Source: Hydractinia symbiolongicarpus (taxonomy: Eukaryota > Cnidaria > Hydrozoa > Anthoathecata > Hydractiniidae). From it: DNA of 64,000 nucleotides. The position numbers were made by a program, and so were the translations under genes. Shown here one piece after another: positions 11,651 through 37,700 of the stretch. The stretch is taken from positions 9,017,501 through 9,081,500 of the forward strand of contig NC_079880.1 of the NCBI RefSeq assembly GCF_029227915.1. Reading direction: 5' to 3'. How positions within the stretch are numbered: the stretch's first letter is position 1; every line of letters begins with the position of its first letter. The notes beneath the pieces were generated by a model. That model searched no databases. It saw nothing but the letters and a program-made list of their open reading frames with translations, and was not told where the DNA came from.

Positions 11651-12706
11651 TTTGTTTTTGTGATCATTTGCAGCATGCCTGGTATTATGTTTTAGTCAGT
11701 GCAGGACACTGCTAAAAATTAGATTACCTCTTTAATAATGGCAAATTGACTGTTATTAATGATCTCCTTTTCTCTCCCTCTTCACACCACAGTTTTTTAT
11801 TAATGTACTACACTAAAATAAATAAGGTAAAACTGCATGGAAGAGTTCAATCCAGATAATAAACACCTATATGCTTTCTCAACAAAAAAATTACTTTTAT
11901 ATATCATATTACATACTAAAACTGTGTTGCAACATACATAAGTTAGAAAGAATGCTGTAAAACTTAGTTTAAGTATATACCATATTTGCAACCATATTGA
12001 TGCCAATCTTTAACTCACACATTTTTTGTGAGCTGGACACAAGCAATAACATCTACCACGAGAGGCACTGTCCCGCTCTCTTCCCCCAAGCCGCAAATTC
12101 GCTGTTAATGGAAACTTACTCTAATTGTCGATTGTTTCTTGTGACTGTTCTGCCCAGATTGTGAAAACTGCCTATTTATAAACAGGATGACCGGATTATG
12201 TATGCATGGCCTGATTATGTTTTTTTGCACTGATTATCTCATGGTGACCAGATTATGTTATTTAATATAATGGCTTACCAAGCAAGCTGTGATTGGCATT
12301 TTCTTTGAACTTTTGTGAATGAAACATTGACTGGGCATGGTGAAAGAAAAAAGTCTTGACATATATAATTCTTCTCTGCAGGATAAAACAACATTGCAAA
12401 CTAGGCATAGCGAAAAAAGTATAAACACCTCTTGTGAGTACATTTCAACATAATATACTTTAGGTAGCTAACTAAATTTTACGAACTAGATTTTGCGGAT
12501 GGGTGGGCTCATTTTTATTTTTTATGGGAATTGAAATCTGGAGAGGACCCAAGAAGAGAAGTGATGACGAATGATATAAAAGCTGGTTGGCCCAAATTAT
12601 GTACGTTTTATAAGTGAGGGATAATAAAAAGAGGCACATAAGCCGACCTGCCCTGATCATGTTTGTTTTATAAGTGACAAATAATGCTACACTACACTAG
12701 CAACTA
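11651..12706. other. intergenic, nothing recognised
   Basis: No gene is supported. Around 12185-12265 the phrase GATTATGT recurs four times at irregular spacing, which looks like a degraded short repeat. Confidence 0.5.
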
Positions 12707-12895
12707 ACTGGTCTGGTAGCTAAGTGGTAGAGCGTTCGCTTTTAGTGGAGGAGGTTTTGGGTTAAAACCTCAGCCGAGTCATGCCAGAGACTATATATGG
12801 TAAATCTACCCTTTCTGCTTAGCGTTCAGCATAAGAATAGGGTACACCTCTTCACAGTTTGAGTTGTTCACTCACTTCCTGTATTAAAAAAAGGC
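12707..12895 (+). mobile_element. tRNA-derived SINE, family A, copy 2
   Basis: The head has TAGCTAAGTGGTAGAGCG, a clear A-box-like start, and GGGTTAAAACCTC at the B-box position about 35 bases on. The body CCTTTCTGCTTAGCGTTCAG is shared with copies 1 and 3. The cloverleaf is too diverged for a functional tRNA, so it is called a SINE. Confidence 0.8.
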
Positions 12896-13567
12896 AAAGT
12901 GAATTTAATCAAGCTTTGACTAGGCATTATGGATATTTTTTATTTTCTGAAGAAATAAAACATATGCTGGTGAGAAGGAATTGTAACTGTTTTTTCAAAA
13001 ATTTTTACTCAAAAATTATTTCACTTTTCTTCATGGTCAGGGCAGAGCCTTCTTAATTCAGTTTACTTCCTTTTTCAATTCTCAATAAGAGCATCGTAAC
13101 AGAAGAAAGATTTATTTAAACATTGATTAACTTAAATATGAGCTCATGCATTGATATCACTTTGCAGAAGCCTCGTTGATAGCAATACCAGTACAGTAGG
13201 AATTGTATAGCTACATTATTTACATAACTCACTCACTTGCCTGATCAATTTAGTTTAGTCAGTTGCCTTTTTTCGTTTCGTTTTAACTTCTTCGGTACAC
13301 AAACGACCCGAGACCCCAGGCACGCTACCAGAGAAAAGACCCCTTACACTAAAAGCGGCCGTGCTGTGTAGTGCCGTAAAGTTCAACCTTGTGTCAGCGC
13401 AGGGCTTAGGTCTTTCATATGGGAGGGGGGCGATATATTTTGACATGAAAACCGGGATGCTTTTTTCACTCATTTTTTGTGTAAAAGTCGTGTTAGAAGT
13501 CGTGTTACCATCAAAGAATGTTTGAAAAGTTCGTAAAGCTTCAAGCAGATATAGTTATAGTTGCAGC
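12896..13567. other. intergenic, nothing recognised
   Basis: Short frames only. No supported gene or RNA. Confidence 0.5.
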
Positions 13568-13663
13568 GCAACCTCGTTCCCAGAGCATTTTGCCTTGTTG
13601 ATGAAGTTGCGGCCACTCCGTAATAAAGGCTCAGGGCCACAAGACCCCGGGGACGAGGTTGCG
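13568..13663. repeat. short foldback element (TCGTYCC ends), diverged
   Basis: The left end GCAACCTCGTTCCCAGAGC and right end CCGGGGACGAGGTTGC are imperfect inverted repeats about 95 bp apart. It is the same family as the perfect hairpin at 13797-13885. Confidence 0.75.
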
Positions 13664-13796
13664 AAACATTAACTACGAATTATGTAGGGAACGACGGTTT
13701 AAGTGAAGCAACTGTTGAGCTCATACAAAAATGAAAGTAAACTGTTTAGTCGTGAAGCCTCTGTTAGCGAGTAGCCACTAAATATATGTGGAGCCA

Positions 13797-13885
13797 CAAC
13801 CTCGTCCCCAGGGCATCTTGTATCTTTTCTGACTCCGGGCGTCCCGGGGTCAGAAAAGATACAAGATGCCCTGGGGACGAGGTTG
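13797..13885. repeat. perfect 37-bp-arm hairpin (TCGTCCCC foldback)
   Basis: Arm 13797-13833 (CAACCTCGTCCCCAGGGCAT...) is exactly complementary to 13849-13885 with a 15-base GC-rich spacer. Perfect arms imply recent insertion or gene conversion. No coding capacity. Confidence 0.95.
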
Positions 13886-15592
13886 ATGGAACCACTAAAG
13901 AAGTATGAAGACAACGGTAAATTGCGGAACGACTGCTTGTGTGTAGAGTCAGTTTTTACGAAAAAAAACCCACGGCGCTAGTGGCAATAGATTCCCATCC
14001 AAAAAATATTATTTGCAGTCCCTTACTGTTTTCGTTTCTTGAAAAATCTGTGCTGTAACTTTATTGCAACAGTTCACTATCATCAGACGTTCTTTAAATT
14101 AACTATCATCAGACGTTCTTTAAATAAAGTTTCTTCTCTTCAGGTGATATGGGTACATATTTTAACATGGTGTTTGACGACGTAACTTAAACAGATATGG
14201 TAAATCAGCAAAGTTAAACTACTAATAAATATATGGACCAAGGAGAATCTCTCTGTCATTGTCTGCAGGTATGGGGAGATGGGATGATTGAAAAATTCCT
14301 GTAAACTTAATAAACGGAAAGGTTGGAATAAAAAAGGGGGCTGGAAAATATTTTAGACATTTTATTGCTGAATGTTGGAAAAATGGTTATGACTGCAAGA
14401 AAATCAGCTCTTGAATCCGGCGACCTCCTACAGAATGAATAGTTCATAACCTTTTCCGTTAAATGGCGCATTCACGATTGCCTAGGTAGGTATAAACATA
14501 GATTTTGAGGAAGGATCCTGCTTTTAAGGCAGCTAGCTAGCTATAAACATAGATTTTGAGGAAGCATCCTGCTTTTAAGGCAGCTAGCTATAGCTATCTT
14601 TATTTCATCCTATTCTTTTAAAGTTTTTATTCAGTTCGGTATATTGTTATTTATTTTTATGTTGAAGTTGGGTCTGCTATATAGTTATTTATTTTTTTAA
14701 TTTAATAACAATTTTTAATTATATTAAAAACTTATTCCGCAAATTAAATTAATATTGATCCATTGTTTTTGCTATCACGAGGTAACAACAGTTTGGAAAC
14801 ACTATTTTTATTTCAGCTATCGTTGCAGGAAAGTTATTTTTTGAAAATTATGTTACAGTTGCAACACTTTAACGGTGTATGCGCTTCACTTGATTTACGA
14901 CATACCGTATACTGTTTTAAAGCCCTGCACCTGATAGTGTGGCACAGTTTACGGCTCTTCTCAAGCGCTCCACAGTTCCACGCCGGGTCACACCTTGACT
15001 TGCGGCTTACCCCGGCAACGCCGGGTTCCCGAATTGTATTTTCTAACACTATTGAACATTATTCAAATCAAGACGTCAGCTTCAGAACACTCATACTTTC
15101 ATCACTCTTTTTGGAGCTCTTAAGGGACTCTTTTTGTTCTAAATTTTTATTATTTTAGGAAAGCGTTTTTTAGGAAAATATAAAGGAAATCCAGCTGTGT
15201 TCTATTTGCATACAATTGCCACCAGTTTACAGGCATTCAATTTTGCGAATTAACTGAATTGGTCATTGTTACTGTAAAGGCTCGATTAAGTGCCCCCTCA
15301 AATAGGTGACACTTGCAACACCAAAAATATTTAATAAGCGGCTATGAAGGAGGTGAGTACTTTATTAGATAACTAATTGAAGAACCTCTACGGGAACCCT
15401 TTCTTTTTCAGGCAAAAGGTATGCTTTATTCCAGAAAGGACAAAAAAAAATTGTTATGCGCCTACCCTTGGACGTGAGATATTAAATAAGTGCCCGGGCG
15501 CCTAATCTAACGTACACATTTAGAGAACCGAATTATGCAAGAATCAAGTCTCCAACTTTTTCTACATGAAGGACATGAAGTAAACATGCGCA
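13886..15592. other. intergenic with small tandem duplications
   Basis: This holds a 28-bp duplication (about 14075-14128, ACTATCATCAGACGTTCTTT) and a 51-bp duplication (about 14491-14592, TATAAACATAGATTTTGAGG). No gene was recognised. Confidence 0.6.
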
Positions 15593-17330
15593 ATGCGAAA
15601 AACAAATGGAGTAGGATATCGAAACTTTGCAGAAACTAATAAGAATTTCCAGAACGAGAAGAAAAAACTAGGTTTGTCTCTTTCATTTTGTAATATTCGT
15701 GGTCTTCGCAGTAACTTTTTTCGTGAGGAATCATATCTAACTAATTCCGCACCTGATATACATGTAATTTGTAAAACAAACCTTGATCCATCAATAAGCT
15801 TCTCTTATGGCAGCTAGTTATGTTTCTTTCCTTCCTATTGTAAGGGTTGTTCTTTTCATAAACACGTTCTTGGCATCTCTATGCAAGAAAATACTCTCCT
15901 GTGTTTCGATAAACTTTTTTTAAAAATCCAATGAATCTTATATTTGTTTAAGTCAATCCCTGCTGCATCGTCCACGAATCTTTTTTTCTATAGCGTTATT
16001 TTATTCTTCACTACCTGGAAGTGTATATTGGCAAAAACCCTCGTAATTTACCTATTTGTTAATATTTTTGCTTTCAGAAAATATTTTTTCTTTTTGACAT
16101 TCATTAGGCTGATTATTTTACCTTTCTTCGACCTACTTCTCTTTATGACTTCAGCACCTCTGAAACTGTACCATTTTTTTCTAATCATATTGTCTCAATC
16201 AGTTCTTCTACAACCAGGAACCGTCTTTTTTATCTGTTTTATTCATCCAATCTTACTACCAGTTATACCATCCCCATAAAATAACCATGGCATTTATTGA
16301 ATACTTTTTCCTTTTTATTTATTGGCAGCATAAACCTCGACACTACCTTTTTTGGTGAACAACCCTAGAATTTTTTCTTTTCACCCTAAATCAATGATCA
16401 GCGGGATTGGGTCACGTGATTTCTGATGCATATTGAAGTCTTTATTTTTCACAACTATCCATTCAGGTCCGTCACCCTCTGGCCACCAGGGAACACATAT
16501 ATCAATCTGTGGTTGCTAAAGTTAATAATGTTACAATTTGCTCGTAGAATTCGTTGGTTAGAATTGTTACTTTAGTTGTTATGCGGTTTCATGCAAGACT
16601 CACGTCTTGGCAGGAACGGCGCCACAATTTCCAAAGCGAGAAAGGGGGCTTAGGCATAGTGGGAGGTTATAGTGACAATCAACGAGCGAAGCGAGTTGCC
16701 GAAACAGCAGGGTTCAAGGTGGGGTGCAGGGGCGAAGCCCTTTGAAGCTAACGCATTTTTAGAGTCCTAAAACACGTAAAACGGCTATACGTTGGACTTC
16801 AGAAAAGCTTATTACGTACTGATTTTGTTGATATACGTCACTGAATAAAAAATTATTTAGTGAGATAGCCTGCAGCTTGCTTGGATAACATCAATTTTCT
16901 TGCAGTGATAGAGACACTTATAGGCAGAAAATAAAAAGTTATTACTTAGCAAAAAAGTGTGTGTGTGTGTGTTAGGGGGGGGGGGGGTGGGGGGTTGGGG
17001 CTGAAGCCATACCAGCCCTTCTAGTGGCGCCGCCCCTGGTTGGATCCAGTTCTTTCTAAATAATAATGAGTGGCATGCTTAATACGAATCTCAACAAACT
17101 TACCCTATTTGCAGATGACATTTCACTCTACTCTTCCTTGAGGAAGACAAAGCTTGTTCTTGAGAAAATGAAAATAGTTGTTGGTAGTGCTCTAAGAATG
17201 ATACTCGCATGTTGTTAAATGCAGTGAGAACTGGTTGGCGTCATTGGAATCTTCAAAAGTGAACATTCAACCAACTTCACGAGGCGTTCATTCCATCTGT
17301 CCTATGGATGGCAGCAAACTCACTGAATAT
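15593..17330 (+). pseudogene. decayed non-LTR retrotransposon (CR1/L2-like)
   Basis: The frame at 15593-15817 carries an endonuclease start typical of CR1/L2-type elements (LSFCNIRGLRSNF, then SAPDIHVICKTNLDPSI). Downstream frames are full of stops and shifts, but at about 17095-17160 a reverse-transcriptase core is still readable (LTLFADDISLYSS). The element is cut by a separate DNA repeat at 16611-17037. The order endonuclease then reverse transcriptase is that of an intact element, so this is one decayed copy in plus orientation. It cannot be functional. Confidence 0.72.
16611..17037. mobile_element. nonautonomous DNA element inside the retrotransposon
   Basis: The ends CAGGAACGGCGCCAC (left) and GTGGCGCCGCCCCTG (right) are inverted repeats. 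The interior holds a GCGAAGCGAGTTGCC patch, a (GT)n run and a poly(G) run (about 16960-16990), with no transposase. The flanks TTGG/GTTGG hint at a short target duplication but do not prove one. Confidence 0.6.
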
Positions 17331-18317
17331 ATATGCATATCTATACTGCTTGGTTTCTTCTTTATAAACATCCTCTCCTAAAATTCTTACAGTAAATCCA
17401 TTGCAATATCTGCTGCTACGAAATGTTGAATTTTCCCTACGAATACTGGGCTTTGTAACGTTTGTTTCTATGCAATTTTATGCTGAAAATTTACGAATCT
17501 TCGTAGCTTTTTGACACCTAATAAAGCAAAACCCTGAAAAATTGTTTCTTGCTGAGAGTATTGGTTTTCTCGAAAAAGTGACATTTTTTAATTTTTGGAA
17601 TTCAAAAACTGCAATTTGGGGTTGCTATAGTGATACACATGGTCACAAGAACTTAAATACTTACCAGATCTAAAGGGAAAAATCGATCTACTGGAAACAC
17701 TCCCTTCATCACAATGACATTAACTGTGAGTGAAACTGTTCTTTTTACTGTTATCAACAAAGTAAGAAACGTTTTGCCACACATGATCATTTTTTACGAT
17801 GTTATTTTATTATACAAATCTTTTATAATGAAGGCATAAGTGACACAGAAATCCACAATATATTAATATGTTATATGCCAAAAGGAAAAACATGAGTATA
17901 GTTTTTTATATATGACAATAGAAATAAGGCAGGTTTATTTACGAAGGATCAGCGAGATTTTCCCAGTTTTCCCTTATTCTGAGACATTTTGCAGTTTAAA
18001 AGCCTTTTATAATGCAGAAAGAAGAAATTTATCCTTCCAAATGAATAGGCTTGTGGTGTTGGTTCCTGCCGGATTCAACATTCTTGGCTCTGGGAACGAG
18101 TTTGACTCCGCGCACTGTTATAATCCTGACCCATTCGGCATAGTTAAATTAAAGGGCGACGAAAGCCGTTAGGAACTTATGTACATAACCCAGCTGAGAA
18201 AAGGCGGGAAAGTTGAGTATCATAAACAAATTGCTTTCTTGTGAGGTTGTTGGCGAGCTAGCCAGCTACACTTAAACTCAAAACTAAGCTAGTATACACA
18301 TAACTTTCACCAACATA
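17331..18317. other. intergenic, upstream of MCM3
   Basis: No gene was recognised. The last ~100 bases before 18318 should include the MCM3 5' leader and promoter, but I see no TATA box or clear initiator. Confidence 0.5.
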
Positions 18318-30052
<11,735 letters not shown>

Positions 30053-30135
30053 TGTCGTCTGTTTTTGATGAAATCTCTATCCAATACTGTATTTTACAGA
30101 CTAGAATGGAAGCACTAGTGCTATAGCAAAATAAA

Positions 30136-31764
30136 CTCACATCAGTGACGAGATAGTATGGAGCAAAATGTGTATCCGAGGAAAAAAGACCGAGTGAAAA
30201 GAATAATCGAAAGTGTAAAAAATTGATAATTTATGGTGTACATTGAATATAAAAAAATAGTTCTACTTCGCATACATTCGTATTACTGTAGTGTCCTAAT
30301 GAGCAACTTGACAAGGTAGCGCAATGTAATGCAGAATAATTGCTGATGGTATTTCTTAACAGATAACTTAAACAAGCAATTTTTGACGAGAAATTGGTTC
30401 CATGAGAAATTGTTGTCAGGGCTCGTAGAGCCTAAAAAATCAGGGGGGGGGGGGGGGGCAAGCAATATTAAACAAAAATTTGATTACTAGGAAAAAAATC
30501 TTTCTTCAAAAAGTCGGTACTTTTATTTTAAATATTTGCCTGATTTTACTCAGAATTCGGTGGTTACATGTATCTCGGGTAGGGACAATAGATCTCGCGT
30601 GGTCTTTAACCGGGAAAAATTCATTTGATATCAAATCAATAAAAGTTCCGCTTCACAGCTTTTACAAATCATTAATTCAGCCATTTATTAAAAATACTAC
30701 AAGAGGATACGACAATCTGACGGCTAATCTATGACGGTTTTCATGTGGCAAAAGTTTTTTTACTTCGAATATTGCATGTTCTTATTAAAGCAACAGTCAG
30801 CTGTTGTGAAAAACTTAGCGAAACGTCCCTGGTAAGATGGTTTTGCAATGACCCGACATTTATCGCATAGTATGTGCAGAAAAGCACCAAGGAGGAGATT
30901 GGCGCGAAAAAAACGTGGATAATATTTCAACAGCTAAAAGAAACAACGTGAAGTGCGTGAAGAGTAAAGTTCCCTTTAAACCCTTTTAAATTAAACATTG
31001 AAGTTTTGTGATGCGACTCCAGTGTCCAGATCGCAAAGATGAGTTAGACCAACTTTTTTTTTACTTTCCCAATTATCCAAAATGTTAACAAGCATAGAAA
31101 AACCAGTGCGCTGTCAATCAGATCTTACATGCATGAATTATGTAAATTTTTCTTCCTCGTGAATTCAATCTCTCACTTGAAACTAATACACAACAGTGAA
31201 TTTAATTGAAGTGAAAAAATGAAAAATTAATAGTCATACATGTAGGCCTCTTTCTAAATATATCACTCATACGTTGCTACGTTGCAAGGACGATTTCAAA
31301 CAAATCATTTAATTTTTCGGCTCCTTGGTAACAAAATGAAACATTAAAATTGTTACGGTTGAGTAGTTAGATTGGAAACAGGTTGAGTAAACGACACTCA
31401 AAACTAGAGTGAAAATTTGGCTTTAATCGCTTTTATATTTTATTTAAATTGTTTTATTCTCGAATGCGAGTTGATTGTTAAATTTCGCTCGGCTTTAGCT
31501 ATATCTGTGAATCGTTTTTTTTTCTTAATTTCTTTTCTTTTGTTTTATTTTCTCTTCTTCTGTCTTAGCTTTTTGATGCATAGTTTTAGTAGGTAATATC
31601 TTATATTTTATTTTCATTATCGCTTTTCCCACTAAATTTCAAATTTCTGTCAAATTTTCTCCTCAATTTTTCTTTTTTATCGTAATTTTTTTTTCCATTT
31701 TAAGAAATAGATAAATATCAAATTTATAACGTAAAAAGAAGGAAAATTTAAGAAGATATTCAAA
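30136..31764. other. intergenic between MCM3 and the ARM/FN3 gene
   Basis: This contains the MCM3 3' flank, a poly(G) tract (about 30441-30458) and AT-rich DNA. The last stretch before 31765 is pyrimidine-rich and likely holds the leader of the next gene. No gene was recognised inside. Confidence 0.55.
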
Positions 31765-34700
31765 ATGTTGACAAGAACGGGCAGAAAGATCTTAGATCAC
31801 AATCTAGCGAGTTTAATTCGCATGGATCCATCAACACCAAGCGTTCTGGAAGAAGTGGTGTTAGATATTCACGAATACCCGCAAATTGTAGCTCAACAAA
31901 TTATCAGTCATAGATACTTCAATGAATTGGTGTACGGCATTCTAAGAATCATGGACGCACATACCCCAAAAAATCCTAGGTAAGTATGACCAACAGTTTT
32001 AAGTGCATAGAATGAACATCATTCCATTCAGTGTTTGTCTTGCATTTTTTAAATTGCAAGTTGCTCAACTTTTGTTCACATCCATGCTTGTTGTAGAGTT
32101 GCAGGAAATGCTGCATATATTCTTGGTGCATTACTTGAATGTGACCAAGGACGTGAAAAAACCATTGAACTTATTAAAGATCCGAACAAGGTTGAAGATA
32201 CACAGCACTTACTACCGAATTTAGCAGCACTTATAGAGATTTATGATCTTGAACCACAAACAAACGCTTCAGGAACAACAGCATTAATTGTAAGTCTAGT
32301 CTTTGTATATAAATTATATATTTTACTGACTTGCAGTTTCGAGGTGTCTAAATCTTTTTGTCCTAATTATAAAAAAGTCAAGTGTTCCTGGAAACTATTT
32401 TGTTCCTGACGGGTGTCTGTATCACTAGCCTAGGAAATTAGTCAATCTCCATTTTCGCTTTAGCAATACCCGAAGCCAAATCTTAGCTCCACAAAATGTC
32501 TGACGTTTCGGTGTAGTGTTTTTTTGCCATCCGAGCCCCAGCGTCCTCCTAGCGCCAAAATTTCCTGTTGTTTTTCATTTATTACATATTGCTTAAATAA
32601 TCAAATTTCCTTTTAGTTTGAAATTGAAGAATCGCGAGAGTGGGCATTGGAGCAGCCATCTTGCGAGTGGCTTATCTTTATTTTAGGTCGATGCCTGATG
32701 GATACCGATATGTGGGTTGCAAGTAACTGCGCATTGACATTAGCCAGGTAATGAAATCAAAAAGTGACATTTCATCTATGACGTCAAAAAGTGACATTTC
32801 AACGATAATAAGGAGGAATTGATCAAAATATTTGTGTATTTTAGTGTAAGAAATGGTATTAATGTCTAATGGGTGCAATTTCACTGTATACTTTAGGATG
32901 GAAAAAGACTTACCCTTTTTCAATATCGTCCCAGAACATCTTTTTTGCTTTCTGTTACTTCTTTAGCGCTAGACACATCTCAGAAAGCAAAAAAGAAACC
33001 CTGGGGACAATATTGACCCTTTTACGCACTTCTAATTCTTGCACAGAGGCATACGTTGTGCTCAAGTGGCATATTTCTTCTGTGCCCCAAATTAAGTGGC
33101 GCCAGAACTAAGGACGCATAAAAGATACTTTTTAGCTGATTTTTCGCCTTTGCTAGGAAACTCTCTTCTATCCTAAAATTTGAGGATGAATAAAAAAAAA
33201 TGCCGCTTGATCTGCTAGTTAAAACAGCTTTTATCACTGGATAATGTAAACATATTTTGTTTTAGGATTTGTATGTCTGAGGTTGGAATTCAAAAAGTAT
33301 TAAACCACAAAGATCTGGAACTTATTCTCGTGCAACTCATCATGGCAGTTGGTGTTGATAACGAAGGTAGGCTTTATTTATTTATTAAAATACTCATTCA
33401 TTCATTCATCCATTCATTTATCCATTCATTCATCCATTCATTTATCCATCCATGCATGCTATCATTGTGAATTTTTCATATTCGTGTAATTTTAAGAAAA
33501 CAAAAAATTCTCAAATATCTACTGCATCTTTTATCCCAAAACCTGAAAAGGTCGCAGAATATCTGGGATCATATTCATAGAAAAAGATGGATGGTCATTA
33601 TTCTTATAGTTCTATTGTTCAAACAATAGACCTATTCTAGACAATAGACCATGTTCTTAACATGAATTGATTTTAACCTAAATTCCAGCCTGATATTCTT
33701 CCAAAGCGCATTCTTATAAACAAAAAAAGCGTGCATCTTATAAATGCCGTTTAGTGCAATAAAGTCTATATATTCCACAAAACAACCGTTGATTTTGTGT
33801 ATTACAGTCTTTTTTCATTGTCAGGTCGTGGTATGAATGCCGCATATGCCATGGCGTATATATGCGAAACAGAAGAAGGTATGAAGAAGATCGCGTACAT
33901 GAAGGAGTGCTTGGATTTAGTAAGTTTTTTTAAAAAAACTTTTAGTTGACTTATGTAAGGAGAGCTTGTATTATATATTTGAGAAAATTGGGGGAATTGG
34001 TTGTTACAACATAACCCTGTTATGGCAGCCTCTGGTTTAAACGTTAGTTAAAAGGGTCACGGGTTTAGAGTTTAGGACATGTCTTATTCTCCTACGCAGA
34101 TTCTTTGCAAAACCTTTACTTTTTGTTTTTCAAATCAATTTAAAGCGTCACTGTGTTTTGTTCTAGATACTCGGTTTAATAAATATGTTACGTTCTGTGG
34201 ATGAAGGTTGCAGAAAGAATTCCGCTTTCTGTCTCAAGACCATGTCCACGTGGGAAGATGGCCAGGATCGTATAAATGATGACCCGGATATTGATCATCT
34301 CCTCAAACTACTGTGCAATTTACTGACATGCGGTGATGAAGATTTAGGAAAACTGGCTTCTGTGTGAGTTATGTTGGTGTTCTTGCTGAGCGGAATTTTA
34401 TAACTAACCCGACATGCACAATCTCATTTCTAGTTCACTAGGAACAGGGTTTCATATTCTTTCCACTAACTTGCGTTTTCTTTCTATTTCAGAATTTTAA
34501 AGAACTTAACCACTAAGAAGGAGGGTTACATGTTACAAAAAGACCACGCCCCGACAAAAACAACGCTGGAGGTAAGTTAGAAGTGTAAATTCATCGAAAC
34601 TTCATGCGCAACACGGAACACAAAAAGATTAGCCGATAAAGAAAAGCTTACGACATCTTTAAAATTGTTTTTCGCAAAAGCACAAAGAAATTCTTAAAAA

Positions 34701-37700
34701 TAATTTCCTAATTTTCTACGATCTTATTTGTTAGCACGTTTTGAAACAGATGAACATAAGCGAAAACTATCGCAAAGATGCTTTCGAAGCTTTGAAAGAA
34801 CTGATGCTTCCCAAGCCAGCTGCTCCTCAATTGAAAGGTATGTTGTGAAAATAAGTAGCTGCCCATTCTATTACCGTAAGTTGACTCTAGAAATTTAGGT
34901 GCAGTATTACTCGGATAGTCTCTTCTGTTCCTAATGGTACTGCATTTAAAGATATCTCTCATTTGAGCTACGAAAGGCGTGCAAGTACAACAGCCACTCA
35001 ACCGCGTAAGATATCAATCCTATTCTCATGCTGAACGTTGAGTAGAAAGGATCGATTCACGCTTTTACATAGTCTTTGTTGTGACTCGACCGGGGATTGA
35101 ACTCACGATCTTCCGCTATAGTGACAAACGCTCTGCCACAAGGCCACTAATCAATGCCCCTTTTCCTTTACCTTGGAAAGTTGTTTCCAAAAGTAAAAGC
35201 GACATGTTATTGCATGCAAATGGATAAGATCCCAACTCCCTGAGTTAAGCAGGAATTCCGATACATCCCACCCCCTTAGTTTTTTGCAAGTTTACCATGT
35301 TGTGATCTTAACTGAAGATGGATACATGTGGCTCTCATATTTTCTGCAAATGTCGTTAAATGTGTATCTGCTTTTTCGGAAGTGATATATTTTCGCGAAA
35401 AGCAGATACACGCAAACAAAGATAACCCTGTACCCAGCCAGTCTCTTTATTTGACAGCCTTCCTTTATATGAAATTTGTTTTACATTTGCTGACTTAGTT
35501 GAATAGATCATTCAAACACTTTTCAATTCGACGAACCTTTTACTACAATCCTAACTTTCAGTTTCTCAGCTAGTCGTCAACCCTTTTACAAAGTACTAAA
35601 TGCGCCTTTAAAAACGAACTGTGTTTGACACGTATACGTATTTACATGTATTATAGTTTCAGAGTTATTTCCAACTTGGCCCATCCCAGCAAGATATCCT
35701 TTCCACTGGATTCTTATTGTTTATCGCTTCCAACATATTTGCAATAACTTTCTTTTCATCAGCCGACATGTTTTGCATATATTTGCACAAATCGGTTACC
35801 GGTTCGTTTTTCTCTTTTTGACTTGCAAACTCATCCGTGTATGAGGTATCGTATGCTGGTTTTATAAGAGGCGATCGTTGTATGACGGTTGGGACTAAAG
35901 ATAGGGTAGTATAAAATCGGAGGATAAAAAAATTAAAGAACTAGAACATCACAAAAAAAGTGTACATGAAAGCCTTAAAATAAAAACATAAAAATAACAC
36001 ACCACCTTGATAGTAAAACCTGCAAGCAGTGGACAGTAATAGTCGACTCTTCGGGATAAAAATCAGTATTCGTTTGAAGGAAGTCCCATCAAATGCGCGC
36101 ATTATTTAAAAAGTGTATAACACATATGCCAGTTATAGGCTTCTCTGTGCTTTTTAAAACGAATCAAAATCATGTCGCCAGATCAGGACTAGTGAAGTGA
36201 TTATTTGAAGTGTGTGTGTTAGGGGAAAGAAACAATTCCTAGATTTTCGATTGCTATCGCTGATTCCGTTGCTCAACGCAACATCAAATTTGCTTCTAAA
36301 AAAAGTGTGTATCTAAAGATCTATCTCTTATAACCTTGTTGAATAACAAAACAAACTACCGTCGATTAAAGATTACGCTTACCGACTCCGACAGCTGGTT
36401 GCCGTCCTTTGTTGTTGCACCCATATCGAGTCGTATTACCAGATAGGTTTCCTTTGTACGACGGCTTTTGGTAATCGACGCGAACGGTTGTGTTGAGTGT
36501 ATAGTCAGGGACGACGTCCTTTTTTGTGTTTACAAATTTAGATGGTAAACTTTTTTTGAATTCGTCGCCTTGTTTTTGACCGAAATAGTCAACCTGGAAT
36601 ATGTGAGAATCATAAAACTTGAACAGGTATATTTTTTTAAAAAAAACATCTATGGTACTGGGTTAGTTATGTGAAGTTAGCCATACATAAAAAAAAGAAA
36701 AAAAGACAAGGAATGTCCATCTTGTCTATATCAACAGCAGAGATATATGAAATACTAATTATTTGTCTACGTATTTTGTAAATTTTAGCATAATGTAATG
36801 ACTTGGCAGCCATTTTGAACAAAACACAGCTATCAAGTAGCAGAAGTAACGACTATCCATTAAGTTACATTGTTTCTACAAAATCAGGAGAACTTCACGG
36901 TTGGTCAATACGCATGCTTCTATATGATTGGTTCTGTCGTCCCGTATACGCACCTGATAGGTCGATCTGGTTTTATCTTGACATATTTCATGCATGAGCT
37001 CTTCTTTAATTTTAATTTGCTCCTCACGTGGTAACTTGTTTGGGAATTTCCACACCATAAATGTTTCCAATGGATGTGGATTGCTACAAAAGTACAGAAA
37101 TATGAACTGTTGTTTAGACAGTGCAACTCAGGACACAATTTAACTTCTTCACACCTGCTGCTATCACAGCTCAACCTCCACACAGACCTTGAAGTGTGTT
37201 TGTCAAGAGAATAAACGTTTCATCGTCATGTAGAACACGCTAGAGGCCCTGGCTTAGAGATAATTCACAAACATTATTTTTAAAAAAGGAATTCACATTA
37301 TTGTGCTTACCTAAAATTACCCATCCAAAAATTTTATTTTACTTTTTCTGTTGTTGAGAAAGTGTGGCACGATAAATATATATTATATATATTATAAATT
37401 AATAAAAAATAAAAAATAAAACAAAATAAATTCAAGCTACTTCGTGCACAGGGCCTTTATAATTTATCTGGATAGTTCAAAACTTAAGAAGGACCTCCTA
37501 CGATAAACAAATAAAATACAATAAACAGAGCGAGTTACTTCTTTCGTTGTCCAGAACAAGTTCCAGGTCTACCAAAGTCCTCTTTCATTACATCTTTTCT
37601 TGCAAATTCTTCAGCGTAGTTTGTCGTCCCAGTGTCTGTTGCTGAAAGATAAATGTTTTCTCGTTACACTACGAACTTGGAAATATATGGCATTCACGTT

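Noticed and set aside
12707-12790. A tRNA gene
   Set aside because: A- and B-box-like words are present but the cloverleaf arms do not pair well, and the unit continues into a shared SINE body.
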